Shown here piece by piece: positions 7,508 through 17,833 of a stretch of DNA of 64,000 nucleotides. The stretch spans positions 1 to 64,000 of the forward strand of contig NZ_JAGGPB010000020.1 in assembly GCF_018614055.1 (NCBI RefSeq), read 5' to 3'. The stretch's first letter is position 1; every line of letters begins with the position of its first letter. Below the pieces are notes generated by a model. The model saw only the letters and a list, made by a program, of their open reading frames with translations, did not search any database and had not been told where the DNA came from. The DNA is from Streptomyces sp. ISL-98 (GTDB lineage Bacteria; Actinomycetota; Actinomycetes; Streptomycetales; Streptomycetaceae). The translations under genes were made by a program, and so were the position numbers.

Positions 7508-8713
7508 TCACCGTGCCGGGTGGCCGATCAGTACCGTCGGGGCGCCCGCCACCCGCGTCAGGAACACCGTCGCCGAATTCGCCCCCGCCAGTTTCATCTT
7601 CTTGCGCAGCTCCTCCGGCTCGACCGCCGAACCGCGCTTCTTCACCGTCAGGACGCCGACCCCCCGCTCCCTCAGCAGCGCCTTCAGCTTCTTCAGGCTG
7701 AAGGGAAGTTGATCCGTGATCTCATACGCCGTGGCGTACGGCGTCGGCCGCAGCTCGTCCGCCGTGATGTACGCGATCGTCTCGTCGATGAGCCGCCCCC
7801 CGACCCGTTCCGCGACCTCCGCCACCAGGTGCGAGCGGATTACCGCGCCGTCCGGCTCGTAGAGGTAGCGGCCGACCGGGCCCGGCGCCGGGTCCGGCAG
7901 GCCGGTGCCGAGGAGCGTGTGCGGGCCCGGCAGCAGTGTCGCGCGGACCGCCTTCGCAGCCGTGCCGAACCAGAACACCGCCTCCTTCACGTCGCCGCCG
8001 TCGGAGATCCACTCCGCCTCGGCGTCGTCCGGCACTGCCTCGTGCGGCACGCCCGGAGCGATCTTGAGTGCGGCGTGTGCGGACGTACGAGCCGCCTCGA
8101 TCGCCCAGGAGAGCGGCGGGGAGTACGCCTCGGGGTCGAAGATCCGGCCGCGGCCGCCGCGCCGCGCCGGGTCCACGAAGACGGCGTCGTACGGGGACGT
8201 GTCGATCGCCGTGACGTCGGCGCAGCGGACCTCGATCAGCGCGGACAGGCCCAGTGCCTCCGCGTTCGCGCGGGCGACCTCCGCCGTCAGCGGGTCGCGG
8301 TCGACGGCCAGGACGGAGATTCCGGCGCGGGCGAGGGCGATCGCGTCGCCTCCGATGCCGCAGCACAGGTCCGCCACGCTCCGTACGCCCATCCCGGCGA
8401 ATCGGTCCGCGCGGTACGTCGCGACCGTCGTACGGGTGGCCTGCTCGACGCCGTTCGGCGTGAAGAACATCCGGTACGCGTCCTCCGCGCCGAATTTCGC
8501 CACCGCACGCTGCCGCAGCCGCGCCTGCCCCAGCGCCGCCGAGACCAGCGCGGCCGGGTGGTCGCGGCGCAGCCGGGTCGCGGTGGCCAGCTCCTCCGCC
8601 GGGTTGTAGTCGCGGAGCGAGGTCAGGAGGGCCCGGCCCTCGTCGGTGCGCAGGGCTGCGAAGGAGGCCAGCGGGGTGTCGGGGGCGTCGTCGGAGGCGT
8701 CGAGGTCGTTCAC
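7508..8713 (-). CDS. Class I SAM-dependent methyltransferase with THUMP-like C terminus
   Basis: A 401-residue protein. The Rossmann methyltransferase core lies at about residues 100-200: motif I VADLCCGIGGDAIALA, acidic motif II LAVDRDPLTAEVARANAEALG, then ADVTAID and an FVDPARR motif near 185. The C-terminal third, with LKKLKALLRERGVGVLTVKKRG, matches the THUMP-like domain seen in actinobacterial proteins of this type, so an RNA substrate is likely but unproven. The GTG at 8713 begins the conserved part; the frame is open to an ATG at 8806, which would overlap the divergent deacetylase start. Neither start has a good binding site. It is convergent with the upstream membrane-protein gene. 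Confidence 0.85.
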   Translation of the reverse strand: MNDLDASDDAPDTPLASFAALRTDEGRALLTSLRDYNPAEELATATRLRRDHPAALVSAALGQARLRQRAVAKFGAEDAYRMFFTPNGVEQATRTTVATYRADRFAGMGVRSVADLCCGIGGDAIALARAGISVLAVDRDPLTAEVARANAEALGLSALIEVRCADVTAIDTSPYDAVFVDPARRGGRGRIFDPEAYSPPLSWAIEAARTSAHAALKIAPGVPHEAVPDDAEAEWISDGGDVKEAVFWFGTAAKAVRATLLPGPHTLLGTGLPDPAPGPVGRYLYEPDGAVIRSHLVAEVAERVGGRLIDETIAYITADELRPTPYATAYEITDQLPFSLKKLKALLRERGVGVLTVKKRGSAVEPEELRKKMKLAGANSATVFLTRVAGAPTVLIGHPAR

Positions 8714-8804
8714 CCGGTCAATTGTGGGCCAGCCGGGGGACCGTGCGCGCCCGGTCGCGGTGTCGGCCGGGCGGCGGGCCCGTGCGCTGACAGGATCCGA
8801 CTCC

Positions 8805-9731
8805 ATGCAACTAGTACGACAAAACGACAGAATGACCGGAAAGGGGGGCAGGCGGGCCCGGGTGGCCCTGGCCGTGCTCCTTGTCGCCGCGGTCGGCCCC
8901 GCCTGTGCCGCCGAGGGAAAACCGGCCGGGAACCCCGCCCCCGCCCCCGGCCAGCAGCGGGAGTACCAAGCGGCTCCTGCGGGGTCCCTTGCCGAGTACG
9001 CCGAGCGTCTGCGGCGTAGTCAGGTCGCGCGCGTTGCCGCCGCCAAGAAGTGGGGGCTCGTCCAGCCCCCGCTGCCCACACCGCCGCCGCCCTCGGTGAA
9101 ACCGGAGATCAAGACACGGAAGGGGTTCGAGGCGGGCCCCGGACTGCCACCCGTTTTCACCACTGTCCCGGTCGAGGAACGGGTTGTTTTCCTGACGATG
9201 GACGACGGTGCCGAGAAGGATCCGAAGCTGCTGCGGATGATGACCGAGCTGGGCATCCCGTACAGCGCCTTCCTCAGTGACTACCTGGTGCGCGAGGACT
9301 ACGGCTATTTCAAGAAGATGCAGGACCGAGGTGTTTCCCTGCAGAACCACACCCTCAACCACCCCTACCTGCCCGGTCTTTCGTACGCCGAGCAGCAGCA
9401 CGAGATCTGCGGCCAGCAGGCTCTCATCGAGAAGCGGTACGGCAAACGGCCGTCGCTCTTCAGGCCGCCGTACGGCAGCTACAACGGGGAGACCCTGCGC
9501 GCCGCCAAGTCCTGCGGGATCAAGGCCGTGCCCCTGTGGGCAGCCGAGGCGTTCCCGGACCGGATGGAGTGGCGGGAGTGGGACCGCGACCTGCACCCCG
9601 GCGACATCATCCTCACCCACTTCCGTGGGCGCGGGGACTGGAAGGGAACCATGCCGGACATGATCCGGCGGGTCATGAAGACGGTCACCGGCAAGGGGTA
9701 CGCCGTAGCCCGGCTGGAGGACTACCTGTGA
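8805..9731 (+). CDS. Secreted polysaccharide deacetylase
   Basis: A 308-residue NodB-homology (CE4) deacetylase, exported by an N-terminal signal sequence (about residues 14-34, with a Cys at its end that could be a poor lipobox). All catalytic motifs are present: motif 1 FLTMDDGA (metal and base Asp), motif 2 HTLNHPYLPG (metal His pair), motif 3 RPPYGSYN, a Trp-containing segment, and motif 5 GDIILTHF. It should de-N-acetylate or de-O-acetylate a cell-wall or extracellular glycan. The chosen ATG has AGGA about ten bases upstream; ATG 8832 is an alternative. The stop overlaps the GTG of a broken paralogue directly downstream, so the two arose by tandem duplication. Confidence 0.92.
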   Translation: MQLVRQNDRMTGKGGRRARVALAVLLVAAVGPACAAEGKPAGNPAPAPGQQREYQAAPAGSLAEYAERLRRSQVARVAAAKKWGLVQPPLPTPPPPSVKPEIKTRKGFEAGPGLPPVFTTVPVEERVVFLTMDDGAEKDPKLLRMMTELGIPYSAFLSDYLVREDYGYFKKMQDRGVSLQNHTLNHPYLPGLSYAEQQHEICGQQALIEKRYGKRPSLFRPPYGSYNGETLRAAKSCGIKAVPLWAAEAFPDRMEWREWDRDLHPGDIILTHFRGRGDWKGTMPDMIRRVMKTVTGKGYAVARLEDYL

Positions 9732-10456
9732 GTCACGCGCACCGGCCGGCGGCCGGGCTGCCGGCCGGTGCGCTCCTGGTCGCCGGGTGTACGCAGTCCG
9801 TCGGCCCGATCGAGCGGCTGGGGAGGAAAGCGGTGCGGAGTGTCGCGCCGGCGAGGGCGGAGGAGGGCCCGCACGCGGGGCCGCGGGCGAGGCCGAAGGG
9901 ACAGTCGCGGCCGCGCGCCGGGGCGTACACGCGGTGGGGCCTGCCCGCGCCGCTCCGCCCGGCGCCGGCGCCCCCGGCCCGTAAGCCGGAACGACCCTTC
10001 GTCGTGGACCGCGTGCCCACCCGCGACAAGGCCGTCTTCCTCAGCGTCGACGACGGCGCGGAGCGCGACCCCGCATTCGTCCGGATGGGCGACGACCTGA
10101 AGTTGCCGATCAGCATGTTCCTCACGGACAGCGTGGCCTCGCCGGGATACGACCAGTTCGACCGGCTGAGGCGCGCGGGCGGCGGCCTGAGCGCCGTACA
10201 GAACCACACGGTCGGCCACGCCTATCTGCCCGGTCTGCCGTACGCCGGACAGCGCGCCGAGATCTGCGGCCGGCAGGACCGCCCGGAGGCCCGCTTCGCA
10301 CCCGGCACGGCTCTTCCGGCCGCCGTACGGGGCGTACAACAGCCGGACACTGCGGGCGGCGGGGGACTGCGGGGCCGAGACGAGACGACGGCGCGGATTC
10401 TGCGCCGTATCCACGAACAAGGTTTCGCGGTGGCGCGTATTGAGGATTACCTCTGA
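9728..10456 (+). pseudogene. Decayed tandem paralogue of polysaccharide deacetylase (lipoprotein)
   Basis: This frame starts at a GTG overlapping the previous stop and has an excellent lipobox, LLVAGC. It matches the upstream deacetylase through motif 1 (FLSVDDGA), motif 2 (HTVGHAYLPG) and EICGRQ. Then the frame is lost: at about 10298 the codons for RFG continue one frame over, where 10311-10379 reads LFRPPYGAYNSRTLRAAGDC, i.e. motif 3. A net 2-base deletion explains the shift. After that, roughly 40 codons covering the Trp segment and motif 5 (LTHF) are missing. The original frame is resumed for the C-terminal GFAVARIEDYL. The 242-residue frame is open throughout but cannot make an active enzyme. 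Confidence 0.85.
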
Positions 10457-10510
10457 TGGCGGAAAGGGCGGGCCGGGGGAGAGCGGGAACGCACTTCCGG
10501 CCGCGCTGGA

Positions 10511-10537
10511 TTGGCACTCCGCTTGACCGAGTGCTAA
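10511..10537. promoter_or_regulatory. CIRCE operator 1 (HrcA site)
   Basis: TTGGCACTC - 9 bases - GAGTGCTAA matches the CIRCE consensus with one changed base in the first arm. HrcA binding here represses groES-groEL until heat stress. A likely -35 hexamer (TTGACC, 10523-10528) lies inside its spacer. Confidence 0.93.
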
Positions 10538-10549
10538 CCGCGTCATAGT
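10523..10549 (+). promoter_or_regulatory. groES-groEL1 vegetative promoter
   Basis: TTGACC (10523-10528) and CATAGT (10544-10549) form a HrdB-type promoter with a 15-base spacer. It is embedded between the two CIRCE elements, so HrcA would block RNA polymerase directly. Confidence 0.65.
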
Positions 10550-10556
10550 CTCGGCG

Positions 10557-10583
10557 TTGGCACTCTCCACTGGGGAGTGCCAA
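10557..10583. promoter_or_regulatory. CIRCE operator 2 (HrcA site)
   Basis: TTGGCACTC - 9 bases - GAGTGCCAA is a perfect inverted repeat of the CIRCE type, about 20 bases after the first one and just downstream of the likely transcription start. Two CIRCE copies ahead of groES are known in streptomycetes. Confidence 0.93.
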
Positions 10584-10684
10584 CAGTAGCGACGGGCAGG
10601 TCCGGCACCCGCGACGACGGATCCACCTGGTCGCCACCCCACATCAGTTAACCCCGTGAGATCTCCGAAGGGGGAGACCGGACC

Positions 10685-10993
10685 GTGACGACCACCAGCT
10701 CCAAGGTTGCCATCAAGCCGCTCGAGGACCGCATTGTGGTCCAGCCGCTCGACGCCGAGCAGACCACGGCCTCTGGCCTGGTCATTCCGGACACCGCCAA
10801 GGAGAAGCCCCAGGAGGGCGTCGTCCTGGCCGTGGGCCCGGGCCGCTTCGAGAACGGCGAGCGCCTGCCGCTCGACGTTTCCGTCGGCGATGTCGTGCTG
10901 TACAGCAAGTACGGCGGCACCGAGGTGAAGTACAGCGGCGAGGAGTACCTCGTCCTCTCGGCTCGCGACGTGCTCGCGATCATCGAGAAGTAA
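10685..10993 (+). CDS. groES: Co-chaperonin GroES
   Basis: The 102-residue co-chaperonin that caps GroEL. The sequence is typical: [13 protein letters not shown], the mobile-loop region [54 protein letters not shown]. The GTG start is preceded by a strong GAAGGGGGAG binding site. It heads a groES-groEL1 operon under two CIRCE elements, with a 96-base gap to groEL1 that has no obvious terminator. Confidence 0.98.
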   Translation: MTTTSSKVAIKPLEDRIVVQPLDAEQTTASGLVIPDTAKEKPQEGVVLAVGPGRFENGERLPLDVSVGDVVLYSKYGGTEVKYSGEEYLVLSARDVLAIIEK

Positions 10994-11080
10994 CTCGCCC
11001 GAAGATTGCTTTTGATCTGCGCCCCTGGCCCCCCAGCGATTGCCGGGCGGCAGGGGCGCAGTTCGTTTTGAGAGGACTGA

Positions 11081-12715
<1,635 letters not shown>

Positions 12716-12762
12716 CGTCTATGACGTATGACGTCTGACGCGTCCGCCTGACGCGTCGTGGA

Positions 12763-12803
12763 AAGCCCCTGTTCCTGCCGCTCGGCGGCGGGAACAGGGG
12801 CTT
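12763..12803. terminator. Terminator hairpin between groEL1 and the convergent gene
   Basis: A perfect 13-bp stem (AAGCCCCTGTTCC / GGAACAGGGGCTT, 12763-12775 and 12791-12803) follows groEL1 and is followed by CCTGTTTTCGTTT. The T-rich tail favours termination of the rightward groEL1 transcript; the hairpin may also serve the leftward gene starting at 13529. Short GACGT/GACGCG direct repeats lie between groEL1 and the hairpin. Confidence 0.85.
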
Positions 12804-12833
12804 CCTGTTTTCGTTTCAGCCCAGCTTTTCGTT

Positions 12834-13529
12834 TCAGCCCAGCGCGCCGAGCTGCCGCATCAGGCCCAGTGCGTCGAAGTGCCACCAGCCTTCCTGGATC
12901 ATTCCGTCGTGGAAGCGGAAGACCGTGGTGCCGGTCATCTTGCACTGCTGGCCGGTGGGGGCGATGCCCATGAAGGTGCCCCTGTGGGTGCCGACCCAGG
13001 TCCACAACGTCACTACGTCGTCGCCTTCGGCGATCTGCCTGTCGAGGTTGAAGGTGAACTCGAAGGCGTCGCGCCAGCCGGTCACGTCGCTGCGGATGAC
13101 GTCGCTCCCGGTCGTGGTGTCCTCTTCCTTCATGATGTCGTGGTCCTTGTAGTCGGCCACGAACATCTCGTCGATGGCGTCGAGGTTGCCTCCGACGGCC
13201 ACCTCGTGGAAGAAGCGGCGGGCGGTCGCGGCGTTCAGCTGCTCGTCGCGGACCACGTCGAGGTCGGTGAACGACGGCATCCCGTCACAGAGCGCCACCA
13301 TCTCCTGGAAGATCTGGTCGGTCTCCGGAAGCTGGGAGTTCTTCATTGCCTCTTCGTACGACGGGAACTCGACGATCTCGACGAAGTGCGAACCGTCGGC
13401 GCGGTCCTTGCCTATGAGGCTGTGGGTGGCGGTCCGCTTGCCCTTGGTCTGTTCGACCCACCGGTCCATGAGCTGGTTCATGCCGTCGAACCGCTGGGTC
13501 TTGTAGTCGACTATCTGTACGAACTTCAT
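12834..13529 (-). CDS. Two-domain protein: ABM-like barrel plus SnoaL-like domain
   Basis: A 231-residue cytosolic protein. Residues 1-95 (MKFVQIVDYKTQRFDGMNQLMDRW ... HFVEIVEFPSYEEAMKNS) look like a dimeric alpha/beta-barrel domain. Residues 98-225 (ARRFFHEVAVGGNLDAIDEMFVADYKDHD ... VTGWRDAF ... HRGTFMGIAPTGQQCKMTGTTVFRFHDGMIQEGWWHFD) match the SnoaL-like ester-cyclase/NTF2 fold. It is a fusion of two small ligand-binding folds. The catalytic Asp/His pattern of ester cyclases is plausible but the substrate is unknown. The ATG at 13529 has an excellent GGGAGG binding site. It stands alone, convergent with groEL1. Confidence 0.85.
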   Translation of the reverse strand: MKFVQIVDYKTQRFDGMNQLMDRWVEQTKGKRTATHSLIGKDRADGSHFVEIVEFPSYEEAMKNSQLPETDQIFQEMVALCDGMPSFTDLDVVRDEQLNAATARRFFHEVAVGGNLDAIDEMFVADYKDHDIMKEEDTTTGSDVIRSDVTGWRDAFEFTFNLDRQIAEGDDVVTLWTWVGTHRGTFMGIAPTGQQCKMTGTTVFRFHDGMIQEGWWHFDALGLMRQLGALG

Positions 13530-13593
13530 GGCGCCTCCCGGCGATGGAGGGTGATATCTCCAGTTTAGGGAGGAATGCACCCGAGCGAGTGGG

Positions 13594-14637
13594 TTACGCA
13601 GAGTGATCCAGGGCCGCCGGGTGGACGGGGTCGGCGAAGGGAAGTCCTGCGGCGTAACGCTCCAGCTCGTCCAGGGACCGGTCGGCCATGCGGTGGAGCT
13701 CGCCGCCGAGCGAGCCTGCGATGTGGGGGGTCAGGAGGACGTTCGGGAGGTCGTACAACGGTGAATCGGGTGGCGGGAGCTCGGGGTCCGTCACGTCCAG
13801 CACGGCGTTCAGGCGGCCGGAGGCGAGTTCGGTGAGCAGGGCGGACTCGTCGACGAGGGAGCCGCGGGCGGTGTTGATCAGGGTTGCGCCGGTCGGCATG
13901 GAGGCGAGCCGGTCGGCGCTGATCATGTGGTGGGTCGCCGGGAGCTGGGGGGCGTGGACCGAAACGACGGAGCTCTGGGCGCAGAGGTCGTCGAGTGCGG
14001 CCGGTTCGGCGCCGAGCGCTTCGGCTTCCTGTGGGGTGACGTACGGGTCGTACAGCAGGACGCGGAGGTCGAAGGGGCGCAGCAGTTCGATCACTCGGCG
14101 GCCGATGCGGGAGGCGCCGATGATGCCCACGGTGCGGCGGTAGTTGCCGGCGGCGTGGAGTTCCTCGCGCCAGTCGTGGGCGGTGCGCAGGGCGCGGTAG
14201 CGGTCGGCGGAGTGCAGGACGCGCTTGCCGGCGAAGAGGATCGCGGCGAGCGTGTACTCGGCGACGGGCAGGGCGTTGGCCGCTGCGGCCGAGGTCACGG
14301 CGATGCCGCGGTCCCAGCAGGCGTCGGTGATGTGGTGCTTGACGGAGCCCGCGGCGTGGATGACGGCGCGCAGTTTCGGGGCGGCGTCCAGGACTTGGGC
14401 GGTGAGCGGGGTGGCGCCCCAGCAGGTGAACAGGACCTCGGCGTCGGCGAGGGCGGCCGCGATGTGCGGTGCGGGGGCGGTGAGGTCGTGGGCGACGAGG
14501 TGGGGGTCGGTGCGCGCCAGCCCGGCGAGGCGGCTGCGGTGGTGGTCGGTGAACAGGCGCTCCGCGACGCCGGGGCCCATGGCGAGCAGCGCGGACGGTC
14601 GGGGCGCGGACGGTCGATTGTCAGTGGCGTGGTGCAT
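13594..14637 (-). CDS. D-2-hydroxyacid dehydrogenase (NAD-dependent)
   Basis: A 347-residue member of the D-isomer-specific 2-hydroxyacid dehydrogenase family. The NAD-binding motif is GIIGASRIGRRV (about residues 168-179), with the catalytic Arg in INTARGSLVDE, the Glu in DVTDPELPPPDSP and the His in LTPHIAGS. The gene lies 24 bases beyond the end of an ABC permease gene on the same strand, so it is the last gene of a four-gene sugar-uptake operon. That suggests it acts on an oxidised sugar or uronate breakdown product. The substrate cannot be read from the sequence. The ATG at 14637 has a fair upstream purine stretch. Confidence 0.9.
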   Translation of the reverse strand: MHHATDNRPSAPRPSALLAMGPGVAERLFTDHHRSRLAGLARTDPHLVAHDLTAPAPHIAAALADAEVLFTCWGATPLTAQVLDAAPKLRAVIHAAGSVKHHITDACWDRGIAVTSAAAANALPVAEYTLAAILFAGKRVLHSADRYRALRTAHDWREELHAAGNYRRTVGIIGASRIGRRVIELLRPFDLRVLLYDPYVTPQEAEALGAEPAALDDLCAQSSVVSVHAPQLPATHHMISADRLASMPTGATLINTARGSLVDESALLTELASGRLNAVLDVTDPELPPPDSPLYDLPNVLLTPHIAGSLGGELHRMADRSLDELERYAAGLPFADPVHPAALDHSA

Positions 14638-14661
14638 GGTGGAACTCGGGCTCCTCTTGAG

Positions 14662-15516
14662 TCACTTGACGCTTCCGGCGGTGAGCCCGGCCTTCCAGTG
14701 CCGCTGGAGGGAGACGAAGGCGACGATCAGGGGGATGACGGCGAGGAGGGAGCCGGTGACGACGAGGGGATAGAAGTCCGGCTCGGCGTGGGCGTTGCTG
14801 TTCCACGCGTACAGGCCGAGACTCAAGGGGAAGAGCTTCTGGTCCGAGAGCATCACCAGGGGGAGGAAGAAGTTGTTCCAGATCGCGGTGAACTGGAAGA
14901 GGAAGACGGTCACGAAGCCCGGCATGATCATGCGCATACCGATGGACCAGAAGGTGCGCAGCTCCCCGGCTCCGTCGATACGGGCGGCCTCCAGGGCCTC
15001 GTCCGGGATGTAACCGGCGCTGAAGACCCGGGCGAGGTAGACGCCGAACGGGTGGACCAGCACGGGGACGAGCACGGCCCAGTAGGTGTTGACGATGCCC
15101 ACCTCGCTGGCGAGCAGATATATGGGCAGGGCGAGCGCGGTGGACGGGACCAGCACGCCCAGCAGGACGACGCCGAAGAGCTTCTCCTTGCAGGCGAAGT
15201 CGTACTTGTCGAAGGCATAGCCCGCGGCGACGCTGATCAGGGAGCTGACGACGGCGCCGCCGCCCGCGTAGAGAAGGCTGTTGAGGTACCAGCGGAGATA
15301 GACGCCGTCGCTGTACGCCGCCAGGGCGGAGAGGTTCGCGCCGAGGTTGAAGTCCTCGAAGGAGAAGGCGTTTCCGGCGAGCAGGCCACCGGTGTCCTTG
15401 GTGGCGGCGGTGATCAGCCACACGAGGGGGAGAAGCATGTAGAGCATGGCGAGGACGAGCGCGCCGTTGACCGCGGTCTTGGACAGCCATCGGTGGGTGG
15501 AGGTCGAAGAACTCAT
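14662..15516 (-). CDS. Carbohydrate ABC transporter permease (MalG type)
   Basis: A 284-residue inner-membrane permease with about six membrane segments. It has an N-terminal helix (AVNGALVLAMLYMLLPLVWLI) and the EAA-loop region EALEAARIDGAGELRTFWSIGMRMIMPGF that docks on the ATPase. The start ATG overlaps the stop of the preceding permease (ATGA), showing translational coupling. No ATP-binding subunit is encoded nearby; streptomycete sugar importers often share a common MsiK-type ATPase. It is part of the operon 17733 to 13594. Confidence 0.95.
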   Translation of the reverse strand: MSSSTSTHRWLSKTAVNGALVLAMLYMLLPLVWLITAATKDTGGLLAGNAFSFEDFNLGANLSALAAYSDGVYLRWYLNSLLYAGGGAVVSSLISVAAGYAFDKYDFACKEKLFGVVLLGVLVPSTALALPIYLLASEVGIVNTYWAVLVPVLVHPFGVYLARVFSAGYIPDEALEAARIDGAGELRTFWSIGMRMIMPGFVTVFLFQFTAIWNNFFLPLVMLSDQKLFPLSLGLYAWNSNAHAEPDFYPLVVTGSLLAVIPLIVAFVSLQRHWKAGLTAGSVK

Positions 15517-16409
15517 GCCTTCTTGCCCTTCCGGCCGGTGAAGCGGGTGACCGCGAAGGAGAGCAGCGCGGCGGTGAGCGCGAGGATTACGGATGCGGCG
15601 GCCGCGAGTCCGTAGTCGTTGCGGTCGAAGGCCGCGGTGTAGGCGTACATGTTCGGCGTCCAGGTGGAGGTGACGGACGATCCGGTGCCCTTGTTGATGA
15701 TCAGCGGCTCGGTGAACAGCTGCAACGAGCCGATGACCGTGAACAGGGCGACCATCGCGACCGACGCGCGGATCAGCGGGACCTTGATGCTGAACGCGAT
15801 GCGCCAGGAGCCCGCACCGTCGACGGTGGCCGCTTCGAGCACGGAGCGGTCGACGGCCTGGAGGGCGGCGTAGAAGATCACCACGTTGTAGCCGAGCCAT
15901 TCCCACAGCGCGATATTGATGACGGAGGGGAGGGCGCCTTCGGGTGAGAAGAAGTCGAAGCCGATGCCACCGGCCTCCATCGCGTCGACGACCGGGCTGA
16001 GTTGGGGCGTATAGAGATAGACCCAGATCAGCGCGGCGATGATGCCGGGGACTGCGTGCGGCAGGAAGAGCGCGAGCTGGAAGAAGCGCCGGGCGCGGGC
16101 GAGCGCCGAGTCGAGAAGGAGGGCGAGTGCGAGGGCTCCGCCGATCATCAGCGGGATGTAGAAGACGCAGTATCCGAGGAGTACGGCGAAGCCCTCGTGG
16201 AAGGCCGGGTCACCCAGCGCCGCCGTGTAGTTGTCGAGGCCGCTGAAGACGGTCTCCGTTCCGCCGAAGCCCAGTCCTGACTGCTTCTCGGTGAACAGGC
16301 TCAGCCAGACCGCGTATCCGATCGGCACCGCCATCACCAGGGTGAAGAGGACGAAGAAGGGAGTCAGCAGTACGCCGGCGGCGGCATTGGTGCGGGTGCG
16401 GGCCTTCAC
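15513..16409 (-). CDS. Carbohydrate ABC transporter permease (MalF type)
   Basis: A 298-residue inner-membrane permease, partner of the MalG-type subunit. It has six predicted membrane segments, the first at about residues 12-35. The EAA loop is seen as VLEAATVDGAGSWRIAFSIKVPLIRAS (about residues 194-220). The GTG start is 7 bases after the stop of the solute-binding protein gene, and its stop overlaps the next permease start. The pair forms the channel for an unidentified sugar or oligosaccharide. Confidence 0.95.
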   Translation of the reverse strand: MKARTRTNAAAGVLLTPFFVLFTLVMAVPIGYAVWLSLFTEKQSGLGFGGTETVFSGLDNYTAALGDPAFHEGFAVLLGYCVFYIPLMIGGALALALLLDSALARARRFFQLALFLPHAVPGIIAALIWVYLYTPQLSPVVDAMEAGGIGFDFFSPEGALPSVINIALWEWLGYNVVIFYAALQAVDRSVLEAATVDGAGSWRIAFSIKVPLIRASVAMVALFTVIGSLQLFTEPLIINKGTGSSVTSTWTPNMYAYTAAFDRNDYGLAAAASVILALTAALLSFAVTRFTGRKGKKA

Positions 16410-16416
16410 GTTCTGC

Positions 16417-17733
16417 TCAGCCCTCCACCTTCAGGCCGCGCTTCTTCAGCTCGGAGACGGTCGCCTCGTGCCCGGCCTTCACCGCGTCGGCGATCGTGGC
16501 GCCGCCGTTGGCGATCTTGCCGAACTGGTCCTTGATGACGGTGTTCGTGGTGCCCGTGCCCGGCCCCCACGTCCAGTCGCGGCCGATGGAGGCGCCGGAG
16601 TCCTCGAAGAGCCGGTAGATGTCCTGGCCGCCGAAGTACGTCGCGTCGAAGGCCTTCTTCGCGGCCGGACGCAGCTCGGCGGCGGCCGGGAAAGCGCTCG
16701 AAGTGCCGGACGCAATCCGGGACTTGATGCCATCCTCGGTGGTCGTCATCCACGTCGCGAACTCGACAGCGGCCTCGGTCTTCTTGCTGCCCTTGGTCAC
16801 GGCGAACGTGGAGCCGCCCAGCATGCCGCTGGCCGGCTTGCCGTCCCAGCTCGGCATCGGGGCGACGGCCCACCTGCCGCTCTGCTCGGGGAGGGTGCCC
16901 GTGAGGACGCCCGCGCCCCAGGAGGCGCCGAGGTAGCCGACGGTGCTGCCGTTCTTGAGGGAGTTGGTCCACTCCGGGCTGAAGGAAGCGTTGTTGTGGA
17001 CCAGGTCGTCGTCGAGGAGTCCCTGCCAGTACGTGGAGACCTTCGTCGTCGCGGCGTCGGTGGTGTTGATCTTCCAGGTGTCGCCCTCGGCCTTGAACCA
17101 CTGGGCGCCGGCCTGCCAGGCCATAGCCTGGAACGTGGTCGGGTCGTCGGGGAAGAAGGTGCCGATGCGGGCCTTCTTGTCGGCCTTCTTGACCTTCTCG
17201 GCCGCCTTGCGGAAGTCGTCCCAGGTCTTGGGGACTTCGACGTCGTACTTCTCGAACAGGTCCTTGCGGTAGTAGAAGACCTGCGGCGACGCGTCGAAGG
17301 GGACGGCCCAGTTCTTGCCGCCGAGGGTGGTCAGTTCGACCGCCTGCGGCAGGAACTTCTTCTTGACGTCGTCGGTGACGTACGGGCTGATGTCCTGGAC
17401 CGAGCCCTGGCTGACGAACTCGGGGAGCATCGGGTACTCGATGGAGACCAGGTCGGGGGCGTTGTCCGCCTTCACCGCGTTGGAGATCTTCGCGTAGCCG
17501 CCGGCGTTGCCGGAGGGTATCTCCTCGAACTTCACCCGGATGTCCTTGTGCGAGGCGTTGAAGGCGTCGACGACCTCCTTCGACCCCTTGGCCCAGCCCC
17601 AGAACGTGATGGTCACGGGCTTGTCCTGGCTGCCTTTTGCGTTGTCGTCACCGCCGCCGCAGGCCGTGAGAACGGCGAGGGCGGTGGCGGCGCCGACTAT
17701 GACATGCGACGTTCTGTTCCAACTGCGGCTCAC
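16417..17733 (-). CDS. Sugar-binding lipoprotein of ABC transporter
   Basis: A 438-residue extracellular solute-binding protein (family 1). A signal peptide ends in a lipobox LTAC at about residue 25, anchoring the mature protein to the membrane. The body shows the expected pattern: VTITFWGWAKGSKEVVDAFNA, APDLVSIEYPMLPEFV, WAVPFDASPQVFYYRKDLFEKYDVEVPKTWDDF and SGMLGGSTFAVTKGSKKTEAAVEFATW. The GTG start has CAGGAG upstream. It is the first gene of the operon, about 100 bases from the end of the DeoR/LacI-type regulator gene, with a TGATCGAA half-site in between that suggests control by that regulator. Confidence 0.95.
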   Translation of the reverse strand: MSRSWNRTSHVIVGAATALAVLTACGGGDDNAKGSQDKPVTITFWGWAKGSKEVVDAFNASHKDIRVKFEEIPSGNAGGYAKISNAVKADNAPDLVSIEYPMLPEFVSQGSVQDISPYVTDDVKKKFLPQAVELTTLGGKNWAVPFDASPQVFYYRKDLFEKYDVEVPKTWDDFRKAAEKVKKADKKARIGTFFPDDPTTFQAMAWQAGAQWFKAEGDTWKINTTDAATTKVSTYWQGLLDDDLVHNNASFSPEWTNSLKNGSTVGYLGASWGAGVLTGTLPEQSGRWAVAPMPSWDGKPASGMLGGSTFAVTKGSKKTEAAVEFATWMTTTEDGIKSRIASGTSSAFPAAAELRPAAKKAFDATYFGGQDIYRLFEDSGASIGRDWTWGPGTGTTNTVIKDQFGKIANGGATIADAVKAGHEATVSELKKRGLKVEG

Positions 17734-17819
17734 GGCACGGCTCCTGAAAGGGCGGCGACAGTTTCGTTGGCCGTGATCCTTGAGCCAGCCCTGACCGAAG
17801 TCAAGAGCGAAAGATTGAT

Positions 17820-17827
17820 TGATCGAA
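17820..17827. promoter_or_regulatory. Regulator half-site before the ABC operon
   Basis: TGATCGAA, identical to the arms of the inverted repeat at 18991-19016, lies about 87 bases upstream of the solute-binding protein start, with a second GATCA ten bases away. It probably lets the adjacent repressor control the transporter operon. Confidence 0.5.
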
Positions 17828-17833
17828 AAAAGA

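Noticed and set aside
12763..12803. Small RNA downstream of groEL1
   Set aside because: A simple stem with a T-rich tail between convergent genes is fully explained as a terminator.
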